DNA of 64,000 bases, taken from the NCBI GenBank assembly GCA_003527225.1, contig DPXQ01000110.1:55261-119260 (forward strand). The letters run 5' to 3'. Made by a program: the position numbers and the translations under genes. Shown one piece after another: positions 18,440 to 26,362 of this stretch; within the stretch, counting starts at the first letter, position 1; each line of letters opens with the position of its first letter. The DNA is from Rhizobium sp. Lineage in GTDB: Bacteria; Pseudomonadota; Alphaproteobacteria; Rhizobiales; Rhizobiaceae. A model generated the notes under the pieces. It worked only from the letters and a program-made list of their open reading frames with translations. It was not told the origin of the DNA and did no database searches.

Positions 18440-18549
18440 CCTCCACTGCGTTCCGGTCCGTTGGATGAGTGCCGATCGTCCCCGGTCCTGTCGACTGCCA
18501 TCGAGGCCGCGATGGGCGCGGCCCGATCAACTCAAGAAGGACTACGACA
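18440..18549 (+). promoter_or_regulatory. Leader of the DUF736 gene with motifs shared by the ardC leader
   Basis: CCTCCACTGCGTT at 18440-18452 and CCGCGATGGGCGC at 18507-18519 repeat the two motifs before ardC in the same order, with 54 bases between them here against 86 there. The ribosome binding site AAGAAGGA follows. Confidence 0.45.
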
Positions 18550-18858
18550 ATGGCAACCATCGGCTCTTTCACCGTTTCGGGCAACGGCTTCAACGGCACA
18601 ATCAAGACCCTCAATCTCAACGTCAAGGCAACCGTCCGCGCAGTCGAGCGCGCCACCGAAAAGGGGCCCGACTTCCGCATTCTCGCAGGTAACGTCGAAT
18701 TCGGCGCAGCCTGGAAGAAGACCTCGAACGAAGGCCGCGACTACCTCTCGGTCAAGCTCGACGACCCGAGCTTCCCGGCTCCGATCTATGCAACGCTGAT
18801 CGAGGTCGAAGGCGAGGAAGGCTTCTCCCTCATCTGGTCCCGGCCGAACCGGGACTGA
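18550..18858 (+). CDS. DUF736 family protein
   Basis: 102 residues from ATG 18550; the in-frame ATG at 18469 lies in the shared leader and is rejected. [20 protein letters not shown], then [39 protein letters not shown] and a closing [10 protein letters not shown] match the DUF736 family, small single-domain cytoplasmic proteins on rhizobial plasmids and ICEs. The gene is usually one of the most strongly expressed in such regions. Function is unknown. A strong hairpin follows the stop codon, so it is probably monocistronic. Confidence 0.85.
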   Translation: MATIGSFTVSGNGFNGTIKTLNLNVKATVRAVERATEKGPDFRILAGNVEFGAAWKKTSNEGRDYLSVKLDDPSFPAPIYATLIEVEGEEGFSLIWSRPNRD

Positions 18859-18865
18859 TGGCCAG

Positions 18866-18893
18866 GATGGCCCTGCCGAAAGGCGGGGCCATC
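18866..18893 (+). terminator. Hairpin terminator between convergent DUF736 and HU genes
   Basis: A 12-bp stem with one G-T pair (GATGGCCCTGCC / GGCGGGGCCATC) closes on a GAAA tetraloop and is followed by GGTTTCC. It lies between two converging genes and could serve both. Confidence 0.65.
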
Positions 18894-18906
18894 GGTTTCC
18901 GAAAAG

Positions 18907-19185
18907 CTATTTGTTCAGTGCATCCTTGAGCGCCTTGGCCGGCGCAAAGGTCAGTTTCTTCGAAGCCGCGATCTTCACAGTCGCGCCTGTCGAAGGATTG
19001 CGGCCTTCTCGCTCCGGGGATGCCTTCACCTTGAATTTGCCGAAACCCGGAATGGATGTCTCCGCATCGGCGCTTGCAGCATCTGCGATCGCCTTGAACA
19101 CGGCTTCGACGATGCCCTTGGCCTGAACCTTCGTCAGGCCATTTTCGGCTGCAATTTTGTCGGCGATTTCATTTGTCGTGGTCAT
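18907..19185 (-). CDS. HU-family nucleoid DNA-binding protein
   Basis: 92 residues from ATG 19185, with GAGGGA upstream; an extension to 19227 is unlikely. The fold is complete: helices NEIADKIAAENGLTKVQAKG and VEAVFKAIADAA, the beta-saddle with IPGFGKFKVK, and the arm segment EREGRNPSTGATVKI, where the family's intercalating Pro sits in RNP. It ends LTFAPAKALKDALNK. Plasmid-borne HU can help compact DNA and assist initiation or transfer complexes. It points toward DUF736 and lies 38 bases from the WGR gene. Confidence 0.93.
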   Translation of the reverse strand: MTTTNEIADKIAAENGLTKVQAKGIVEAVFKAIADAASADAETSIPGFGKFKVKASPEREGRNPSTGATVKIAASKKLTFAPAKALKDALNK

Positions 19186-19223
19186 GGAATTCCCTCGCAA
19201 CATTTTCGACGATTGAAACTCTG

Positions 19224-19544
19224 TCATCTCGCAGGGTCTTTGTCATTGCGCTGTTGCGGCAAAGAATGCTGGGAATGCTGGGAATGCTGGATTTCCACAA
19301 CTCGTTTCGGACGATAACCTCGATTCCGCTTTTTCCGGAGAAGTTCGAGGAACAGACCGACGGCGTACTTCTCCTCATTGAAGACGTGCACCATCTGCTG
19401 GCCGCGCGATCCGATGCGTCCCCAGCATCGCACCAGCGACACCTCTCCAAACAGTGTCGGCTGGACGGAGAGCGCGTAGAACCTGGCCATGTTCCTCTCC
19501 GGCTCAATGCGTTCGACATAAAGATGATAGGGCTGAACGATCAT
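19224..19544 (-). CDS. WGR-domain protein
   Basis: 106 residues from ATG 19544; a longer in-frame start at 19616 adds a basic leader and cannot be excluded. The conserved WGR motif appears as VRCWGRIGSRGQQMVH, preceded by ARFYALSVQPTLFGEV and followed by a helix with FLELLRKKRNRGYRPK. WGR domains bind nucleic acid ends in PARP-type and bacterial proteins; this one is a stand-alone domain, as is common on rhizobial plasmids. The C-terminal tail contains a QHS tripeptide repeated three times from a DNA minisatellite. It probably shares a transcript with the HU gene. Confidence 0.85.
   Translation of the reverse strand: MIVQPYHLYVERIEPERNMARFYALSVQPTLFGEVSLVRCWGRIGSRGQQMVHVFNEEKYAVGLFLELLRKKRNRGYRPKRVVEIQHSQHSQHSLPQQRNDKDPAR
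19264..19290. repeat. Three perfect tandem 9-bp units
   Basis: The unit GAATGCTGG occurs three times head to tail inside the WGR gene. It encodes Gln-His-Ser repeats near the C-terminus, and changes in copy number would keep the frame. Confidence 0.9.
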
Positions 19545-19748
19545 GCAAGCACAATCGCGCGCCTGGATTCCGGCGTCCAATGAGAGTTTTGAATCGGACC
19601 GGCGCCATCGATTCATCTTCGTGATGTCGGGGAAGGATGGCGATAAGCATCAGCATGGTTGCACCCTCCCGAGCGCCGGTCAAGCCTCCCGGCGACAAGT
19701 CGCCGGACAGTTGTGCCCACACCTCCTTATCTTGCTGGCAAGCACCCT

Positions 19749-21668
19749 TCATTTTCGCAGACTATAGAACCGGCTCTCACCGATAGAGGCCTTCATATCC
19801 CGTCGCCTGAACCAGATGGCTCTTCCGCATCTCAGCGGCGCGTTGCCGGCTGTGAAGACGATCTGTTCGTCTGTGCGCATGTGCAGGACTTCATGGGTCT
19901 GAATAAGCGGTCTTGCCGTCAACTGCTTGGAACGGGTCCGCGACGAACCTGCCATCGTCGAGCTTCTTGACGTTTGATCGACCTCGACGGTCGTCATGCC
20001 GCATCTTTTCGAGATGTAGTCCGCGGTCTCGGGATCGTTGACTGCAGCGAACGAGACCCAGGATGCGCTTTCGAACCATTTCGATGTCGCGTCGCGGCCA
20101 CCATATGCTTCCCGCATCTGACCGATCGACTGATAGAGCATCGTAAGAGTGATCCCGTACTTTCGGCCGGCGTCCCTTGCGGTTTCGAGGATGCGCAGGT
20201 AGCCAAGCCTCGCAACCTCGTCCAACAGGAACAGCGCACGTCCGCTGATGTCGCCGTTTCGATTGTATATGGCGTTGAGGAAGGAACCGATGATCACACG
20301 GGCGATCCCCGGATGGTTCTCCAGCGTTTTCAGATCCAGATTAATGAAGACATCGACGTTGCCGCTTGCCAGGTCGTCAGTTGCGAAACTGGTGCCGGAG
20401 ACCAATGCTGCGTAGTTCGGATAGGAAAGCCAGTGCGTTTCCTTCGCCGCATTGGCATAGACACCGCTGAACGTCTCCGGCGTCATGTTGATAAACGGCG
20501 CAACGTTCTCTTTCACGAATGACGATTTCGACTGGTCGTAGATATCCTGGAGCCGGGCGCGCAGTTGCGGCTCCGGCTCTGACAGATTGGTGCGGACCTG
20601 GCGCAGGTTCTGGTTCTCCAGCTTCGTATTTCCTGAAAGGCAGACATCAGCGATGATGGCAATCAGCAACTGCAAGGATGAGGCGCGGAAGAAACTATCC
20701 CGCCCCGCGTTGTGACGCGGGTCGTCGCTGACGATCCACGACGCCACCGCTGCGATATCCTCTTCTTTCGTCGAGCCGAACAGGCCGATCCAGTCGAGAG
20801 CGTTGAAGCCAATGTCGGGTGACTTGGGATCAAGAACATGGACCTTGCGCCCTGCGGCTACGCGCTGTTTGATGACTATCGGCGCCACTTCGTTTGACGG
20901 GTCGAGAGCGACAAGCGTGCTGCCCCATTTGAGCGCCGTCGGGATTGTGACCGATGTCGTCTTGTAGCCACCCGATCCGGCGAAAACGATTCCATGTGAC
21001 GAGCCGAATGATCCGTCGAAGCAAAGCAGCGATGCGCGTCCGCCAGTGCCCCAGCTTGCCGGATCGTTGGCCCGGAATATTGTCGTGGAAACGCTGTCCC
21101 GATCGACCCTGTAGGCCTCGCCGACGACGATGCCACCTGTCTCCGGAAACAAGCGCGCGGCCAAGGGAGAGCTCATCCAATCGGCATCTCCATGAACCGC
21201 GCGCTTTCCCCTGATGCGCCTTGGCGCGACAGATGCAAAGGCTGCGTTGCCCTCGAATGAGACGCGCAGCGCGAACGCGCAGCCGAGCGCGACAATTGCC
21301 GCTCCAATCATGGTGGCCGGGTCGAGATAATTCCAGATCGATTGACCCAGTGGAATCCTGTCAGAAAACCGCGCAAGGCGGGTGGTTTCCTTTACGATCG
21401 CGATGGCGACTACAACCATTGTTCCGGTCGCGACACCTCGGGCCGAAACGCGGATGGATCCCGTACCTGCCGCAGCGAACAAGTACAGGACGGCAATCAG
21501 GCCAGCCACGACATAGGGCAGCGCGGTTGCACATTGGCCGAGGAACAATTTGGCGGAGGGCGCTTTTCCCAAACCGGTAATGGCGCCTTCATGTCCGGTC
21601 AATGCAATCGAGCTGACAAGGATGAGCACGATCGGCGCAACGAAGATGATCACTCTAGGCAGAGTCAT
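19749..21668 (-). CDS. traG: TraG/VirD4-type conjugation coupling protein
   Basis: 639 residues from ATG 21668 ([17 protein letters not shown]); the frame runs on upstream into traD but that part is spurious. The N-terminus has several membrane segments in the first 160 residues. The cytoplasmic ATPase domain follows: an atypical Walker A region GSGGYKTTS near 240, the Walker B segment [12 protein letters not shown], and the conserved [12 protein letters not shown] and MLYQSIGQM stretches of Ti-plasmid TraG. It links the relaxosome at oriT to the secretion channel. It overlaps traD by 14 bases and is last in traC-traD-traG. Length matches Ti TraG (about 640-660). Confidence 0.93.
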   Translation of the reverse strand: MTLPRVIIFVAPIVLILVSSIALTGHEGAITGLGKAPSAKLFLGQCATALPYVVAGLIAVLYLFAAAGTGSIRVSARGVATGTMVVVAIAIVKETTRLARFSDRIPLGQSIWNYLDPATMIGAAIVALGCAFALRVSFEGNAAFASVAPRRIRGKRAVHGDADWMSSPLAARLFPETGGIVVGEAYRVDRDSVSTTIFRANDPASWGTGGRASLLCFDGSFGSSHGIVFAGSGGYKTTSVTIPTALKWGSTLVALDPSNEVAPIVIKQRVAAGRKVHVLDPKSPDIGFNALDWIGLFGSTKEEDIAAVASWIVSDDPRHNAGRDSFFRASSLQLLIAIIADVCLSGNTKLENQNLRQVRTNLSEPEPQLRARLQDIYDQSKSSFVKENVAPFINMTPETFSGVYANAAKETHWLSYPNYAALVSGTSFATDDLASGNVDVFINLDLKTLENHPGIARVIIGSFLNAIYNRNGDISGRALFLLDEVARLGYLRILETARDAGRKYGITLTMLYQSIGQMREAYGGRDATSKWFESASWVSFAAVNDPETADYISKRCGMTTVEVDQTSRSSTMAGSSRTRSKQLTARPLIQTHEVLHMRTDEQIVFTAGNAPLRCGRAIWFRRRDMKASIGESRFYSLRK

Positions 21669-21888
21669 TGCCGAACATCTCGGCGCCGAGCGCTTCCAAC
21701 CGCTTGCGCTCACTGTCATCGTCCGCAATTTTGCGAGATGCGTCGACAAGAATACCCAGCAGCAGGGCACGTTTCTCGAACCTCAGGCCAGCCTTGACGA
21801 TCAGGCCACCCAGCGCGATCTTCTCCCGCGTATCCTTCTTGCGGGCGTCGGATATCGATGCACGGACCATGCGCTCAATCCTCTCCAC
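21655..21888 (-). CDS. traD: Conjugal transfer protein TraD (Ti type)
   Basis: 77 residues, helical and charged. The core [20 protein letters not shown] and the following [20 protein letters not shown] are typical of the small Ti-type TraD, which is not homologous to F-plasmid TraD. It overlaps traC by 14 bases and traG by 14 bases, so the three are translationally coupled. A relaxosome or accessory role at oriT is known for the family only in outline. Confidence 0.9.
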   Translation of the reverse strand: MERIERMVRASISDARKKDTREKIALGGLIVKAGLRFEKRALLLGILVDASRKIADDDSERKRLEALGAEMFGNDSA

Positions 21889-22138
21889 GCCCGCCCGAAG
21901 TCGCGCCAGTTGGGACCGTCGGTGTCGCAGCTTTCGACTTTTGCCCCAGACTTTTACGAAACCGGTTGACGACCTCCTCGAAAGCAGTCTGAAGCCCCGC
22001 CTCGTCTATCTCGATATCACCAAGCCCGACCTTTAACGCGATCCGGCCAATTCGCTCGGCCTCACGCGTTTCAGCCTGTCTCAGCTGCTCCTGGAGCTTG
22101 GCTATTTCTTCCCTGATTTTCGACGAGGGCTTCTTCAT
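21875..22138 (-). CDS. traC: Conjugal transfer relaxosome protein TraC (Ti type)
   Basis: 87 residues from ATG 22138, with AGAGGA upstream. The sequence [20 protein letters not shown] begins a coiled coil, then [20 protein letters not shown] and [10 protein letters not shown], the features of Ti-plasmid TraC, which resembles the MobS/TraC accessory proteins of Q-type relaxosomes. First gene of the minus tra operon, divergent from traA across oriT. The longer frame from 22216 runs into the intergenic palindrome and is rejected. Confidence 0.9.
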   Translation of the reverse strand: MKKPSSKIREEIAKLQEQLRQAETREAERIGRIALKVGLGDIEIDEAGLQTAFEEVVNRFRKSLGQKSKAATPTVPTGATSGGRGED

Positions 22139-22206
22139 TCCGGATGATCCTCTTCTGTCTGGCCGAGATGCGATGCACCGAGACTCCTCCGGTTGCGTCC
22201 ATAGTT

Positions 22207-22235
22207 CCACTCGCAAAAATGCGAGTTGGCGAAGC
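22207..22235. promoter_or_regulatory. Palindromic element in the traC/traA divergent region
   Basis: ACTCGCA-AAAA-TGCGAGT (22209-22226) is a perfect 7-bp inverted repeat lying 70 bases before traC. The 29 bases from 22207 match 25 of 29 positions with 49300-49328 just upstream of traF. It could be an operator for a tra regulator or part of a recombination site. Confidence 0.5.
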
Positions 22236-22273
22236 CGAGGCTTCCGGAGATGATCCCGCCGTTCCGAAGGAGC

Positions 22274-22311
22274 GGATCCAAGGGCGCAGTAATACGTCGC
22301 TGAAGCGACGT
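22274..22311. other. oriT core (Ti/Q type)
   Basis: The core CCAAGGGCGCA (22278-22288) is the complement of the conserved TGCGCCCTTGG nic-region shared by Ti-type and RSF1010-like origins. It is followed by a perfect 8-bp inverted repeat ACGTCGCT-GA-AGCGACGT (22294-22311), arranged as I remember it for the pTiC58 oriT. It lies between divergent traC and traA, the standard location. TraA would nick within the GCGCCC side of the core. Confidence 0.85.
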
Positions 22312-22389
22312 GCTGGTTTTCAAGGCTCTGCCCCGGCCTCCGCTTTCGACGAACGCCTCATGTCTTGTCGTCGTCGGGAGGGCCCTGCC

Positions 22390-25300
22390 TTGGCCATCAC
22401 GCATTTCACGCCCCAGCTGATCAGTCGCGGTGATGGCCGAAGTGCTGTGCTGTCGGCCGCCTACCGTCATTGCGCCCGCATGGAATTCGAGCGGGAGCTG
22501 CAGGTGGCCGACTATTCGAGCAAGCGCGGACTGCTGCATGAGGCCTTCTCGGTGCCGTCGGATGCGCCGGAATGGGCAAGGGCGCTGATTGCTGATCGCC
22601 CGGTTGCCGGCGCAAGCGAAGCCTTCTGGAACCGCGTCGAGGCCTTCGAGAAACGCTCCGATGCGCAGCTGGCGAAAGAGTTTATCATCGCTTTGCCGGT
22701 CGAGCTCTCGACTGGGCAGAACATCGCCCTTGTCCGGGATTTCGTCGAAGCGGAGGTGCTCGCCCGCGGCCAGGTCGCCGACTGGGTCTATCACGAGAGC
22801 CCAGGCAATCCGCATGTACATCTGATGACCAGCCTGCGGCCGCTCACCGAAGACGGCTTCGGCTCCAAGAAGGTGGCGGTGCTGGATGAGCGCGGCGCAC
22901 CTCTGCGCAACACGGCGGGCAGGATCGTCTATCGGCTGTGGTCGGGAGAGAAGTCGGAGTTCCTGAGCCAGCGCCAGACCTGGCTCGATTTGCAGAACCG
23001 GCACCTGGCGCTGGCCGGTCTCGATGTGCGGGTCGACGGCCGCTCCTATGCCGAGCGCGGCATCGACATCGTGCCCACCGCCCATATCGGCGTGGCAACC
23101 AGGGCCATCGATCGCAAGGGCGGTGATAAGAGCGGCTGGTCGCCGAAGCTCGATCGGCTGCGGATCTTCGAGGAAACGCGGCTGGAGAACAGGGCGCGGA
23201 TCCTGCGCCGTCCGGAACTGGTGCTCGATCTGGTCAGCCGCGAGATGAGCGTGTTTACCGAGCGCGATGTGGCCAAGGTGCTGCATCGCTATGTCGATGA
23301 TGCGACTGTCTTCCGGCAGTTGCTGGTCCGCATCCTGCAAAGCGCGCAAGTGGTGCGGCTGGAGCGCGAGCGGATCGCGTTCGGGACCGGCGTTCGGGTG
23401 CCGGAGAAGTTCACCACGCGCGATCTGGTCCGGCTCGAAGCCCGGATGGTGATGGAGGCCACCTGGCTTGCGAGCCGACCCTCGGGCGACGTTGGCGAAC
23501 GGGTGCTGGAGCAGACCTTTGCGCGCCACCGCCAGCTGTCGGACGAGCAGAGGGCGGCGATCGCCCATGTGGCCGGCGAGGGGCGGCTGGCGGCTGTCGT
23601 CGGCCGGGCAGGGGCGGGCAAGACGACGATGATGAAGGCGGCCCGCGAGGCCTTCGAGGCGGCAGGCTACCGGGTGGTCGGTGGTGCCCTTGCCGGCAAG
23701 GCGGCCGAAGGTCTGGAGCGGGAAGCCGGCATTGCCTCGCGCACGCTTTCCTCCTGGGAGCTCGCCTGGAGCAAGGGCAGGGATGGTCTTGATGCAAGGG
23801 CCGTCTTCGTGCTCGACGAGGCCGGCATGGTATCATCAAGGCAGATGGCCGCCTTCGTCGATGCGGCCGTGAGGACGGGTGCCAGACTGGTGCTGATCGG
23901 CGATCCCGACCAGCTGCAGCCGATCGAGGCGGGGGCAGCCTTCCGGGCGATTGCCGAGCGGACCGGTTATGCCGAGCTGGAGACCATCTACCGCCAGCGC
24001 CAGCAATGGATGCGCGATGCCTCGCTCGATCTGGCCCGCGGCAAGGTGGGGGATGCACTCGCGGCCTATGAAGGGCAGGGCAGGCTTCATCCGAGCCGGC
24101 TCAAGGATCAGGCTGTCGCCCATCTGATCGACGACTGGAACCGTGACCATGATCCGGCAAGGACCCAGCTGATCCTCGCGCATCTGCGCCGCGATGTTCA
24201 CGCCCTGAACGAGATGGCGAGAGCCCGCCTGGTGGAACGTGGACTGGTCGCAGAGGGCGATCCGTTCAGCACGACGGAGGGAGAGCGTCGCTTCGCAGCC
24301 GGAGACCAGATCGTCTTCCTGAAGAACGACCAGGGGCTCGGTGTGAAGAACGGCATGATCGGCCATGTGGTGGAGGCGAGATCCGGCTGGCTTGTCGCCA
24401 CGGTCGGGGAGGGCGGACACCGGGCCCGTGTCGAGGTCGATCAGCGCTTCTATGCCCATGTCGACCATGGCTATGCGACGACCATCCACAAGAGCCAGGG
24501 GGCGACGGTCGACCGGGTCAAGGTGCTGGCCTCGCTGTCGCTCGACCGGCATCTGACCTATGTGGCGATGACCCGCCACCGCGAGGATGTCGGACTCTAT
24601 TATGGCGCGCGATCCTTCGACAAGGCCGGCGGTCTGATCCCGATCCTGTCGACGCGTCGGGCCAAGGAGACGACGCTCGACTATGAGCGCGGCAGTCTCT
24701 ACCGCGATGCGCTGCGCTATGCCGAGGCGCGCGGACTTCACCTGATGCGTGTCGCCCGCACCCTGATGGCCGACCGGCTGCAATGGACGGTCCGGCAGAG
24801 GGAGCGGCTGGCGGAGCTTGGAGAGAAACTTCTGGCGATCGGCGCCCGGCTTGGCATCGGCAAGGCAACGCTCTCCCGGACGCAGACAGAACCCGTGGCA
24901 CAGGAGGTCCGTCCCATGCTGGCAGGCATCACCACCTTCTCCAGATCCATCGCCGACACGGTCGAGGACCGGCTTGGCGCCGATACCGCACTCAAACGGC
25001 AATGGGAGGATGTCTCGCTGCGGTTCAGGCTGGTCTTTGCCGATCCGGAGGCGGCCTTCCGGGCGGTCGACATGGATGCGGTGCTGGCCGACACTGGGAC
25101 ACGCGAGAAGACGCTCCAAACACTCGCCAGCCAGCCGGAGAGTTTCGGAGCCATCCGCGGCAGGACGGGGCTGATGGCCTCGAAGGCCCAGAGGCAGGCG
25201 CGGGCCCGGGCGGACGTCAACGTCCCGGCTCTGGTGCTCGATATCGAGCGCTACCTCAAAATGCGGGCCGGGACCGAGACGAGGTTCAACGCCGAGGAAC

Positions 25301-25707
25301 AGGCGGTCCGCAAAAGGCTTGCGATCGACATTCCGGCCCTATCCTCGGCAGCGCATCGGATGCTGGACAAGATCCGCGATGCGATCGACCGCAACGATAT
25401 GCCGGCGGCAATCGGCTTTGCCATGGCCAATCGCGAGATCAGGGGTGAGATCGACCGGTTTACCAGCGCTGTCACGGAGCGCTTCGGGGAGAGGGCGTTT
25501 CTTGGCATCGCAGCTCGGAATGCGGATGGGCAGGCGTTCCAGACCATCGCCGCCGCTATGACGCCGGCGCAGAAAGTCGAACTTCAGTCGGCCTGGCCAG
25601 TGCTTCGGACGGTTCAGCAGCTTGCCGCGCATGAGCGGACGGTGGAGGGGCTCAAGCAGGCGGAGACCTTGCATCTGAGGATGGGGCATCGGCAGAGAAT
25701 CATTTGA
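22390..25707 (+). CDS. traA: TraA relaxase-helicase (MobQ family, Ti type)
   Basis: Probable start is TTG 22390 (L-AITHFTPQLISRGDGRSA) with GGGAGG upstream; this gives 1105 residues, as in Ti TraA. An ATG at 22360 is the main alternative, and the frame open from 22144 crosses oriT. The relaxase domain is residues 1-220, with candidate catalytic Tyr in SAAYRH near residue 25 and the metal-binding histidines in NPHVHLMTSL. The RecD/AAA-type helicase has Walker A GRAGAGKT at 405-412, Walker B VFVLDEAGM, GDPDQLQPIEAGAAF and a C-terminal TIHKSQGATVDRV. It nicks oriT and unwinds the transferred strand. In Ti plasmids traF follows directly; here cargo DNA intervenes. Confidence 0.93.
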   Translation: MAITHFTPQLISRGDGRSAVLSAAYRHCARMEFERELQVADYSSKRGLLHEAFSVPSDAPEWARALIADRPVAGASEAFWNRVEAFEKRSDAQLAKEFIIALPVELSTGQNIALVRDFVEAEVLARGQVADWVYHESPGNPHVHLMTSLRPLTEDGFGSKKVAVLDERGAPLRNTAGRIVYRLWSGEKSEFLSQRQTWLDLQNRHLALAGLDVRVDGRSYAERGIDIVPTAHIGVATRAIDRKGGDKSGWSPKLDRLRIFEETRLENRARILRRPELVLDLVSREMSVFTERDVAKVLHRYVDDATVFRQLLVRILQSAQVVRLERERIAFGTGVRVPEKFTTRDLVRLEARMVMEATWLASRPSGDVGERVLEQTFARHRQLSDEQRAAIAHVAGEGRLAAVVGRAGAGKTTMMKAAREAFEAAGYRVVGGALAGKAAEGLEREAGIASRTLSSWELAWSKGRDGLDARAVFVLDEAGMVSSRQMAAFVDAAVRTGARLVLIGDPDQLQPIEAGAAFRAIAERTGYAELETIYRQRQQWMRDASLDLARGKVGDALAAYEGQGRLHPSRLKDQAVAHLIDDWNRDHDPARTQLILAHLRRDVHALNEMARARLVERGLVAEGDPFSTTEGERRFAAGDQIVFLKNDQGLGVKNGMIGHVVEARSGWLVATVGEGGHRARVEVDQRFYAHVDHGYATTIHKSQGATVDRVKVLASLSLDRHLTYVAMTRHREDVGLYYGARSFDKAGGLIPILSTRRAKETTLDYERGSLYRDALRYAEARGLHLMRVARTLMADRLQWTVRQRERLAELGEKLLAIGARLGIGKATLSRTQTEPVAQEVRPMLAGITTFSRSIADTVEDRLGADTALKRQWEDVSLRFRLVFADPEAAFRAVDMDAVLADTGTREKTLQTLASQPESFGAIRGRTGLMASKAQRQARARADVNVPALVLDIERYLKMRAGTETRFNAEEQAVRKRLAIDIPALSSAAHRMLDKIRDAIDRNDMPAAIGFAMANREIRGEIDRFTSAVTERFGERAFLGIAARNADGQAFQTIAAAMTPAQKVELQSAWPVLRTVQQLAAHERTVEGLKQAETLHLRMGHRQRII

Positions 25708-25734
25708 AACAGATCGTCCCAATGGTCCAGCTGT

Positions 25735-26130
25735 TCTGGCTTTCGCTGACGGATGCAGAACGTGCGGAGGTTCGTCAGCTATCGCTAGGATGGACGTGAA
25801 CTCCGCGTTCCGGGCGTTTAGTTTGTCGCCGTGCTCTTTTACGGCCTCGACTAACAAAGTGCCCTTGAGATAGAAGTCCTTTTCTCGCGATCGATCTTCT
25901 CGACCTCCACTGGCGCTGCATTGATGCCGGCGCGTCCTGGATTTCCCATTCCTCCTCCGGGGTTCGGCTGCGCTTGCCGCTTGCGCGTGTCGGGAACCTT
26001 CACGAAGCGCTGTCGGTTCCAGACGATCTTGCCAGTATACATCTCGTTGTCGAGAATGCCGTTCCCGCGCATCGGGTTGCCGTTGATTGTACAGAAGTCC
26101 CAATCAGCACCGGAGGGGGAGGATGCCTTC
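25735..26130 (-). pseudogene. Frameshifted remnant of a large serine recombinase
   Basis: Minus strand, two frames. The first (about 25851-26130) reads INGNPMRGNGILDNEMY and TGKIVWNRQRFVKVPDTRKR, the recombinase-domain signature of large serine recombinases (N-P-x-x-x-G-I-L-x-N-x-x-Y-x-G-x-x-V-W-N-R). The similarity then continues in another frame with VKEHGDKLNARNAEFTSILA and EPPHVLHPSAK, the coiled-coil C-terminal part of the same family. The catalytic N-terminal domain is absent. It abuts the end of traA at the left edge of the cargo block. Sequence 26130-26362 holds no intact gene. Confidence 0.7.
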
Positions 26131-26362
26131 CTTGTTGCGCGCGAAGGCGATCATCCTGGCCGACTTTCTCGATCTCCGGTTCCGTCAAACACCTTATCTC
26201 GGTGTCCGCGAAACCGGCGGCAGGCCAGTAACCACTGGTGACTTAATGGGGTGAACTGCCTTCCCATTCGGTCAAGACCTGTTCCGCGTCCGCCAATTCA
26301 TCGAAGATTTGGCTTGAAGTGCCGCCACAAAAACGTGCTCTGGCGGCGCCCCGGCAGTGGCT

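Noticed and set aside
22135..23568. 477-codon minus frame over oriT and the traA start
   Set aside because: Antisense to the TraA relaxase domain and overlapping traC and oriT; no recognisable domain.
26130..26362. Possible IS3-type transposase C-terminal scrap on the minus strand
   Set aside because: A short FDELA...LTEWE-like stretch is too brief to separate from chance, and no inverted ends are visible.
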